Origin: DASUBN01 sp035691665
Lineage (GTDB): Bacteria; Pseudomonadota; Gammaproteobacteria; Natronospirales; REEB76
Assembly: GCA_035691665.1 (NCBI GenBank)
Contig: DASSIS010000099.1
Span: 1 to 12,671 of the forward strand
Direction of reading: 5' to 3'
Length of the DNA: 12,671 nucleotides
Position 1 is the stretch's first letter. Each line of letters opens with the position of its first letter. Below are positions 6,934-12,671 of the stretch, one piece after another. A program made the translations under genes and the position numbers. The notes below the pieces were generated by a model. The model was not told the origin of the DNA. It worked only from the letters and a program-made list of their open reading frames with translations, and ran no database searches.

Positions 6934-7677
6934 ATGAAAAGACCGTCGCTGAGCATTATTCGGCCACTCGGCATATTGAGCCTGTTGTGCCTGCCGCTCG
7001 CCTGGCCACTGACGGCGTCGGCTGACGATGCTCCCAAGTACCCGGCCATGGCCCCGGTCGCGCAATACCACGAAGCAAGCGACGCACAAGAGATAGCGCT
7101 CGCCAAGAGCGCCGCCGCCGCATCGATCTCGGATCACGCGGAGATAAAGGTGTTGGGCGCGCATGGCTACGAGACCGCGGTGAAAGGGACCAACGGCTTC
7201 GTCTGCCTGGTGGGGCGGTCCTGGGCCATGAGCTTCGACAATCCGGAATTCTGGAACCCGAAGATCCGCACGCCGATATGCCTCAATGCAGCCTCAGTGC
7301 GGGACTCCTCGGTGCTGCCCCTCTACCTCACTCGCACCGAATGGGTGCTGGCCGGTGTCTCCATCGCCGATATGCAGCAGCGGGAGACGGCCGAGTGGAA
7401 GGATGGCAGGCTCACGCCGCCGTCAGCCGGCGACGTGACTTACATGATGTCGAAGGACCAGTACATCAATGATGATGCGCACCCCTGGCACCCGCATGTG
7501 ATGTTCTTCGCGCCGCGCAAGGATAAGTCGCAGTGGGGTGAAAACCTTCCCGGCTCACCAGTGCAGGCCGACTGCACCAACGTCGCGGAGACGTGCATCT
7601 TCATGGTGCTGGTGGCGAAGTGGTCCGATGGCACCCTGGACCCGACGTACGGCTCGGCAGGAACCCATCGCATGTGA
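6934..7677 (+). CDS. Secreted protein of unknown function, paralogue B
   Basis: A 247-residue homologue of the preceding gene product, with a signal peptide cleaved probably after TASA (residue 30) and the same start to the mature chain (DDAP, then KYPA). Shared blocks are GYETAVKGTNGFVC (78-91), VGRSW (93-97), PEFWN (104-108), RTPICLNAAS (112-121), MMSKDQYIND (171-180), WHPHVMFF (185-192) and KWSDGT (229-234). It keeps the conserved cysteines C91 and C116 and adds a second pair (C214, C221) that copy A lacks; it also lacks copy A's histidine tail. The ATG at 6934 has GAGGG 8 bases upstream. A longer in-frame reading from 6811 overlaps the previous gene and lacks a signal peptide at its start, so it is rejected. 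This looks like a tandem duplication followed by divergence, co-transcribed with copy A. Function unknown. Confidence 0.9.
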   Translation: MKRPSLSIIRPLGILSLLCLPLAWPLTASADDAPKYPAMAPVAQYHEASDAQEIALAKSAAAASISDHAEIKVLGAHGYETAVKGTNGFVCLVGRSWAMSFDNPEFWNPKIRTPICLNAASVRDSSVLPLYLTRTEWVLAGVSIADMQQRETAEWKDGRLTPPSAGDVTYMMSKDQYINDDAHPWHPHVMFFAPRKDKSQWGENLPGSPVQADCTNVAETCIFMVLVAKWSDGTLDPTYGSAGTHRM

Positions 7678-7721
7678 TGAGGAGATTGGTGGGTGCTCCA
7701 AGGATGGATCGCGCCAGTGTG

Positions 7722-7760
7722 TAAAAAGAAACGGCGGCCCTGAGGCCGCCGTTCATTTTC
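7722..7760. terminator. Bidirectional intrinsic terminator between convergent genes
   Basis: A perfect 10-bp stem (AACGGCGGCC at 7730-7739 with GGCCGCCGTT at 7744-7753) has a 4-base loop. On the minus strand it is followed by TTTCTTTTTAC, an excellent T-tract ending the tricorn-like gene, whose stop codon is about 27 bp away. On the plus strand it is followed by CATTTTC, weaker but usable for the secreted pair. Confidence 0.92.
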
Positions 7761-7779
7761 TGAAAGCCAGGCTGTCTGC

Positions 7780-10700
7780 TTATTCGTGGCCTGCCGGCGG
7801 GTAAGCCGGCAATAGCGGGGGCACCGCCGGCAACGGCAGCGGATGGGCGGCGATCTTGTTCATCAGGTACTTGATGGCCGTATCCAGCTGCGCATCCTTG
7901 CCCTTCACCAGGTCGCCCGGCAGGTCGTCCACCTGGATGTCCGGATCCACGCCGTGGTTCTCGATCACCCACTGGGAGTCCAGGCCGTACTCGGTGCTCT
8001 CCGGCACCGTGATGTAGCCGTTGTCCAGCAGCGACCAGTCGCCGCGGATGCCGCGCACGCCGCCCCAGGTGCGCATGCCGATCAGCGGACCCAACCCATA
8101 CTTGCGGAAATAGTAGGGGAAGATGTCGCCGTCGGAGGCCGAGTACTCGTTGATGAGGCAGGCCTTGTAGCTCACCGAGAGCACCTGCGGTTCGGTGCCG
8201 GGGGCCTGCTCACGGTTGGTGGTCATGCCGGCCAGCACCCGGCGCAGGCGCTCGAGCAGGATCTGGTCTATGAAGCCGCCGCCGTTGAAGCGGTCGTCGA
8301 TGATCAGGCCCTGCTTGTCTATCTGGGGGTAGAACTGGTCGATGAACTGCTTCATGCCGTTCGCGCCCATGTCGTCCAGGTAGACGTAACCGACCTTGCC
8401 GCCGGAGGCCCTGGATACGTAGTCGCGGTTGTGCTGTATCCAGTCGTCCTGGCGGATGGTGCCCTCGTCGTGCAGGGTCTTCACGGTCACGTCACGGCGG
8501 TCCTTGCCGGCGGCGTCGTCCGCCAACGTGAGCCTCACGGTCTGGCCGCGGGTGCCCACGAACAGGCTGTAGATGTCGGTGGGAGCCTTGAGCTCATGGC
8601 CGTCCACCGCCAGCACGTAGTCGCCCACCTTGGCGTCGATGCCCGGTTCCATGAGCGGTGAGGCGTATTCCGGCTTGGTGTTGTCGCCGGCGTAGATCTT
8701 GGAGATGTAGTAGCGACCCGACTTCGGGTCCACCGCGTAGTCGGCGCCGACGAGACCGGTCGGCACCGGCGTCACGCCGTAATCCAGGTCGCCGCCGCCC
8801 ACGTAGGTGTGGGAGTTGGAGAGCTCGCCCTGGATCTCGCCGATCAGGTAGACGAGGTCTTCGCGGTGCCCCACGTAGGGCAGGAGCTTCTCGTACTTGG
8901 CCTGGATCGCGTCCCAGTCCACGCCGTTCATCTTCTCGTTCACGAAGAAGTCCCGTTCCAGGCGCCAGGCCATGTGGAACATCTCGTCCCACTCGGCACG
9001 CGGGTCCACCTGCATCAGCATGTGGGAGGTGTCGACGTCCTTGGGCTGCCCGTCGTCACCGCTCACGTCCAGGAGCTGGAACTTGCCGTCCTGGGTGTTG
9101 ATGAGCGCGGTCTTGCCGTCCGCCGAGAGCGCGTAGGAGGCGAGGTCGGTGGCGAGGCTCTTGTCCTTGCGCTTGTCCATGTCGAACACGTGCAGGGCGC
9201 TGTGCTCGCCCGAGAGCGGGCCCTCGATGGTGAAGTTGGGCTGGGTCTCATAGTAGAGATGCCCCGAGGTGGCGGTGAGCCCGGCGATGTTGTCCGCCGG
9301 TACCGGCACCGCCACAGCACGGGCCATCAGCCCCTCCACGTCGATGTGCAGGGGCTTCGGGCCTTTGCCCTTGTCCTGCTTGTCGTCGTCGCCGGATTTC
9401 TCGTCCTTGGCGGGCGTGCCCTCGTCGGAGCGCGGCGCGAAGGGCGAGGGAGCGTCCTTGTCCAGGGTGGCCGCGTAGATGCCCATCATCTTCAGGGTGG
9501 CGACGTTGAACTCGCTCTGGCTGAAGGTCGGGTTCTCGTGGCGCAACGAGACGAAGTACAGGTACTTGCCGTCCGGGTCGAAGGCCGGGTTGAAGTCGGC
9601 GTCGAAGCGCGAGCTCAGGAGCGTCGCCTTGCCGGAATCCAGGCTGTAGAGCCAGATGCCGGGCTGCTGATTGTCGCGCTGCTGGCTCCAGGCGAGCCAC
9701 TTGCCGTCCGGCGACCAGGTGTAGTCATGGATCTCGGCGAACTTGTCCTGGCTCACCTTCACCGCCTTGCGGCTCTTCACGTCCAGGTACCAGAGCTGGT
9801 GCAGGTTGTCGGAGAAGACGAGCTTGGAGCTGTCCGGCGACCAGAGCGGGCGGTAGAAGTAGCCGGTCTTGAAGTCGGAGAGCACCTGCTCGGCACCGCC
9901 CTCGGAGGGGCGGATCGCGATCTCGTCCTCGCCCGAGGCGTCGGTCTGGTAGGCGATCCACTTGCCGTCCGGCGACCAGGAGGCGTTCTCCTCCTTGGCG
10001 TTCGAGGTCTGGGTCAGGTCGCGTGTGTTGCCATGTTCGGCGGGCAAGGTGAACAGGTCGCCGCGTGCCACGAGCAGCACGCGCTTGCCGTTGGGCGAGA
10101 CGTCGAAATCGTTGCCGCCGGCGGGGTCGTTGGCCTGCATGAACTTGGAAGCGTCCACGTAGCGGGTGCCGGTCTCGCGGCCGTCGTCCGGCACGCTCAC
10201 GTCGAGCTTGTGCAGCTGCTCGGAGGGCAGATCGAGCACGTACAGGGAGCCGCCCTGCTGGAAGGTTATGCCGTCGTCGCCCAGGCTCGGCCAGTCGAGG
10301 TCGTAGTCGGTGAAATGCGTGACCTCGTGGGTCTGCTTGCTGCCGAGATCGAGCGCCCAGATGTTCATGCGGTGGTCCTCACCCCGGTCGGAGGCGAAGT
10401 ACACGGTGTTGCCGTGCCACATCGGGTCGATGTCGTTGCCTTTCCAGTCGGTGAGCTGGACGTCGGCGCCGGTCTTGAAGTCATGGGTCCACACGTTCTG
10501 GTGCAGGCCGCCGGTGTAGCGCTTCCAGGTGCGGAAGTTGCGGAAGATGCGGTTGTAGGCGATGGTGCTGCCGTCCGGGCTCCAGCTGAACATGCCGCCC
10601 TTGTCGAGCGGCATCAGCTCCTCGGGGCCGCCAGCCACCGGCACGGTGAAGTAGCGGCCGAACCAGCTGTTCATGGAGCTGCGGCGCGACAGGAACACCA

Positions 10701-11109
10701 CCTGCTTGGAGTCCGGAGTCCAGCCGAGCACCATGTTGTCCGGTCCCCAGCGCTCGGGCGCGCTGTCCACCACGTCGGAGTGGAAGGTGAGGCGGCGGGC
10801 GGCGCCGCCCGCAGCCGGGATCACGTACACGTCCGTGTTGCCCTGGTACTGGCCGGTGAAGGCGATCCACTTGCCGTCCGGCGAGTAGCGCGGCATCACG
10901 TCGTAGCCTGGGTCGCTGGTGAGGCGCACCGCCTCACCGCCCGTACGCGACACTTTCCACAGGTTGCCGTGGGCTTCGAACACCACGCTGTCCCCGTGCA
11001 GGGTGGGGAAGCGGGTGAAGGTGGTGTCGGCCTGGGCGGAGGAGCCCAGAGTCGCGAGTCCCAGCAAAGTGGCGGCGAGCCAGGCCAGTCGACGGGGGGA
11101 GGGGGTCAT
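7780..11109 (-). CDS. Secreted tricorn-type S41 serine protease
   Basis: A 1109-residue homologue of tricorn protease, which degrades oligopeptides. A signal peptide (MTPSPRR, hydrophobic core, cleavage after AQA at residue 27) sends it to the periplasm, unlike the cytosolic archaeal enzyme. Residues about 30-680 carry beta-propeller blades with repeated SPDGKWIA-type motifs (76-83, 379-386, 466-473). A charged Asp/Lys-rich linker (about 561-586) interrupts the second propeller region. The C-terminal half has a helical segment, a PDZ-like domain (about 780-865) and the S41 catalytic core. By spacing against tricorn (H746, G918, S965, D966, E1023), the catalytic set is H767 in SNSHTYVGGGD, G945 in FNGGG, S992-D993 in SASDGD, and E1050. 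Nothing key is missing. The tail (about 1090-1106) is proline-rich. The ATG at 11109 has AGGAG 7 bases upstream. Monocistronic; divergent from skp and convergent with the secreted pair. Confidence 0.95.
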   Translation of the reverse strand: MTPSPRRLAWLAATLLGLATLGSSAQADTTFTRFPTLHGDSVVFEAHGNLWKVSRTGGEAVRLTSDPGYDVMPRYSPDGKWIAFTGQYQGNTDVYVIPAAGGAARRLTFHSDVVDSAPERWGPDNMVLGWTPDSKQVVFLSRRSSMNSWFGRYFTVPVAGGPEELMPLDKGGMFSWSPDGSTIAYNRIFRNFRTWKRYTGGLHQNVWTHDFKTGADVQLTDWKGNDIDPMWHGNTVYFASDRGEDHRMNIWALDLGSKQTHEVTHFTDYDLDWPSLGDDGITFQQGGSLYVLDLPSEQLHKLDVSVPDDGRETGTRYVDASKFMQANDPAGGNDFDVSPNGKRVLLVARGDLFTLPAEHGNTRDLTQTSNAKEENASWSPDGKWIAYQTDASGEDEIAIRPSEGGAEQVLSDFKTGYFYRPLWSPDSSKLVFSDNLHQLWYLDVKSRKAVKVSQDKFAEIHDYTWSPDGKWLAWSQQRDNQQPGIWLYSLDSGKATLLSSRFDADFNPAFDPDGKYLYFVSLRHENPTFSQSEFNVATLKMMGIYAATLDKDAPSPFAPRSDEGTPAKDEKSGDDDKQDKGKGPKPLHIDVEGLMARAVAVPVPADNIAGLTATSGHLYYETQPNFTIEGPLSGEHSALHVFDMDKRKDKSLATDLASYALSADGKTALINTQDGKFQLLDVSGDDGQPKDVDTSHMLMQVDPRAEWDEMFHMAWRLERDFFVNEKMNGVDWDAIQAKYEKLLPYVGHREDLVYLIGEIQGELSNSHTYVGGGDLDYGVTPVPTGLVGADYAVDPKSGRYYISKIYAGDNTKPEYASPLMEPGIDAKVGDYVLAVDGHELKAPTDIYSLFVGTRGQTVRLTLADDAAGKDRRDVTVKTLHDEGTIRQDDWIQHNRDYVSRASGGKVGYVYLDDMGANGMKQFIDQFYPQIDKQGLIIDDRFNGGGFIDQILLERLRRVLAGMTTNREQAPGTEPQVLSVSYKACLINEYSASDGDIFPYYFRKYGLGPLIGMRTWGGVRGIRGDWSLLDNGYITVPESTEYGLDSQWVIENHGVDPDIQVDDLPGDLVKGKDAQLDTAIKYLMNKIAAHPLPLPAVPPLLPAYPPAGHE

Positions 11110-11261
11110 AGGGGTGCTCCTGGATGGGTTCTTATTTGTCGGTCGATTGAGGTTAAGGACCCCGGTCCGATGCTTTGGTTCAGACCGGGAAGACGCCCAA
11201 GGGGGCCAAGGATACCCCGGCGGGGGCCTCGAAGAGCCGCGGATATGGCCGGGCCGGAGGG

Positions 11262-11280
11262 GGCTAAGGTATCCTTAGCC
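11262..11280. promoter_or_regulatory. Perfect 8-bp inverted repeat in the divergent intergenic region
   Basis: GGCTAAGG, three bases (TAT), then CCTTAGCC form a perfect palindrome 64 bp before the Skp-like start. A degenerate related stretch (CCAAGGATACCCC) lies about 50 bp upstream. On the plus strand the repeat is followed by GGCCTTTTGAG, so a weak terminator is possible, but an operator is equally plausible because the 234-bp region 11110-11343 must contain divergent promoters. I saw no convincing -35/-10 pair on either strand. The repeat is visible; its function is inferred. Confidence 0.4.
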
Positions 11281-11343
11281 GGCCTTTTGAGCACACTCCC
11301 GGCCCATGAAGCCGGGGGCCCATCATCCCAGGAGTATCAGATC

Positions 11344-11916
11344 ATGCGTCATGGATTCCTCGCCGCTGCGCTGGTCGCGGCCGGCCTCTTCGTGTTCTCC
11401 TCCGCCCAAGCCGCCAGCGCCGGTCCCAAGATCGCCGTGGTGGACGTGCAGGCGGTGATCACCAATTCCCACCGCGGCCAAGAGGCCAAAGAGGCGCTGC
11501 AGTCCGCCGCGACCCAGTACCAGACCCAGGCGGGGCTGGACGACAAGCGCAAGAAGGCCCTCGCCCTCAAGGACCAGCTGGACAAGACCGACAGCAAGTC
11601 TGCGAACTACAAGAAGCTCCTCACGCAGTACCAGGACTCCTACGGTGAGCTGCAGCAGGGCGCCAACGAGATCCAGCAGCTGCTTCAGAAGCGCCAGCAG
11701 GAGCTCCTGCAGCCCATAGAGCAGGAGCTGCAGACGGTGATCGCGCAGTACGTCAAGGACAACGGCATCGACATCCTGCTGAACAAGGGTGCCAGCGTGA
11801 TCAGCGCCAGCGACGCCTACGACGTGACCACCAGCGTGACCGAGGCCCTCGACAAGGACTGGGCGCAGCTACAGAAGACCTCCGCTCCCGCCGCCTCCAC
11901 CAAGGCGGGCCACTGA
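11344..11916 (+). CDS. skp: Skp/OmpH-like periplasmic chaperone
   Basis: A 190-residue periplasmic protein of the Skp/OmpH family, whose trimers hold unfolded outer-membrane proteins. It has a signal peptide with a hydrophobic core at about 5-19 and cleavage after AQA (23) or ASA (26). The family start of the mature chain, KIAVVDVQAVI (29-39), is present. A long Gln/Lys-rich helical tentacle region (about 45-135) follows, then the closing body segment with YVKDNGIDILLNKG (136-149), typical of the family C-terminus. It is longer than E. coli Skp (161 residues), partly through a Ser/Ala/Thr-rich tail (178-190). The ATG at 11344 has AGGAG 9 bases upstream. The usual neighbours bamA, lpxD and fabZ are absent; a threonine aldolase gene follows instead, so this could be a second, dispersed copy. 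Family is sure; the gene symbol is by family only. Confidence 0.88.
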   Translation: MRHGFLAAALVAAGLFVFSSAQAASAGPKIAVVDVQAVITNSHRGQEAKEALQSAATQYQTQAGLDDKRKKALALKDQLDKTDSKSANYKKLLTQYQDSYGELQQGANEIQQLLQKRQQELLQPIEQELQTVIAQYVKDNGIDILLNKGASVISASDAYDVTTSVTEALDKDWAQLQKTSAPAASTKAGH

Positions 11917-11941
11917 TCTCCCTGAAACCGGCAGGCGGGCC

Positions 11942-12671
11942 ATGATCGACCTGCGCAGCGACACCGTCACCCGCCCCACCGCCGCCATGCGCCAAGCCAT
12001 GGCGGCGGCGGAGGTGGGGGACGACGTGTTCGGTGACGACCCCACGGTCAACCGCCTGCAGGCGGCGCTCGCCGAGATGACCGGCCACGAGGCCGGTCTC
12101 TTCTTCCCCAGCGGCACCCAATCCAACCTCGCCGCGCTCATGGCGCACTGCGCCCGGGGCGAGGAGTTCGTGATCGGCTCCCTGGGACACAGTTTCAAGT
12201 ACGAGGCCGGCGGCGCCGCGGTGCTGGGCAGCCTCTGGCCCCAGCCCCTCGAATACGAGGCGGACGGCAGCCTGGACCTCAAGAAGGTGGCGGCCCTCAT
12301 CAAGCCCGAGGACGCCCACTTCGCCAAGACCCGCCTCTTGGTGCTGGAGAACACCCAGAACGGCCGGGCCTTGCCGCTCTCCTATATAGAGGAAGCGTCC
12401 GGCTTCGCCCGCTCCAAGGGCCTCGCCATCCATCTCGACGGCGCCCGGGTGTTCAACGCCGCCGTGAAGCTCGGGGTGCCCGTGGGCGGCATCGCCAAGC
12501 ACTTCGACAGCGTCTCCCTCTGCCTCTCCAAGGGCCTCGGCGCTCCCGTGGGCTCGGTGCTGGCGTCGACTCGAGCCAGCATCAAAGAGGCGCGGCGGCT
12601 CCGGAAGCGGTTGGGTGGTGGAATGCGCCAGGCGGGTATCCTCGCCGCGGCGTGCCTCTACGCGCTCGACC
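11942..12671 (+). CDS. ltaE: Low-specificity L-threonine aldolase (3' end cut by window edge)
   Basis: The first 243 codons of a PLP-dependent fold-type I aldolase that splits L-threonine and L-allo-threonine into glycine and acetaldehyde in the cytoplasm. It opens with the family signature IDLRSDTVTRPT (2-13). Also present are FPSGTQSN (55-62), which binds cofactor phosphate, H83 in the active site before the YEAGG segment, H126, and HLDGARVFNA (164-173) with D166 and R169. K197 in SLCLSKGLGAPVGS is the PLP Schiff-base lysine at the same position as in E. coli LtaE, so there are no indels in this part. About 90-100 C-terminal residues are missing beyond the edge. The start lies 25 bp after the Skp-like gene with only a weak AGGCGGG ribosome site, suggesting co-transcription. 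No functional link with Skp is evident. Confidence 0.95.
   Translation, partial: MIDLRSDTVTRPTAAMRQAMAAAEVGDDVFGDDPTVNRLQAALAEMTGHEAGLFFPSGTQSNLAALMAHCARGEEFVIGSLGHSFKYEAGGAAVLGSLWPQPLEYEADGSLDLKKVAALIKPEDAHFAKTRLLVLENTQNGRALPLSYIEEASGFARSKGLAIHLDGARVFNAAVKLGVPVGGIAKHFDSVSLCLSKGLGAPVGSVLASTRASIKEARRLRKRLGGGMRQAGILAAACLYALD

Noticed and set aside
9697..10885. Repeated stretch reading CCACTTGCCGTCCGGCGA at 9697, 9958 and 10868
   Set aside because: Not a CRISPR or mobile repeat: spacing is irregular and each copy encodes the SPDGKW motif of a beta-propeller blade in the protease, so protein repeats explain it.
8809..11916. A very long open frame on the plus strand opposite the protease gene that runs in frame into the Skp-like gene (over 1000 codons)
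   Set aside because: It is the mirror of a GC-rich gene with strong third-position bias. Its translation is low-complexity (His/Val/Leu/Gly-rich), has no domain, and the signal-peptide start of the Skp-like protein with its own ribosome site is at 11344.
1..12671. Insertion sequences, CRISPR array, tRNA/rRNA genes, prophage or defence genes
   Set aside because: I looked on both strands and saw no transposase, array of regular repeats, RNA-gene signature or phage gene; the window is ordinary chromosomal coding sequence apart from the regulatory features reported.

Overview
The window is GC-rich bacterial chromosome, densely coded, with genes on both strands. The gene content (sigma-54 response regulator, MacB-type efflux set, Skp/OmpH chaperone, signal peptides ending in AxA, a periplasmic tricorn-like protease) points to a Gram-negative proteobacterium. 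A gammaproteobacterium of the Xanthomonadales/Nevskiales kind is my best guess, inferred from gene style and not proven.

Region 1 (1-5756, minus strand) is one five-gene unit. In transcription order it holds a membrane fusion protein (4304-5605), a MacB/LolD-type ABC ATPase (3568-4281), two different FtsX/MacB-type permeases (2239-3552 and 1022-2227) and an NtrC-family sigma-54 response regulator cut by the left edge (1-946). Immediately upstream of the first gene is a full-consensus -24/-12 sigma-54 promoter (5617-5632). A cluster of TGTCCG/CGGACA half-sites follows about 105-150 bp further upstream (5711-5756). Together these suggest a self-contained circuit in which the terminal regulator gene switches on the efflux operon and, by read-through, itself. 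The predicted transcription start falls on the base next to the start codon, so the mRNA would be nearly leaderless unless an internal GTG start is used.

Region 2 (5757-7677) starts with about 370 bp in which I see no gene. It is followed by two tandem plus-strand genes (6129-6917, 6934-7677) for secreted paralogues of unknown function. A strong two-way terminator (7722-7760) closes this side and also serves the convergent gene that follows.

Region 3 (7780-11109, minus) is a single large gene for a secreted tricorn-type S41 protease: beta-propeller repeats, then PDZ, then catalytic domain, with all core catalytic residues visible.

Region 4 (11110-12671) is a divergent intergenic region with a perfect inverted repeat, a plus-strand Skp/OmpH-like chaperone gene, and 25 bp later a low-specificity L-threonine aldolase gene cut by the right edge. 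Regions 3 and 4 look like ordinary envelope and housekeeping genes. The most notable content is the sigma-54 regulatory layout of the efflux operon and the uncharacterised secreted pair beside it.
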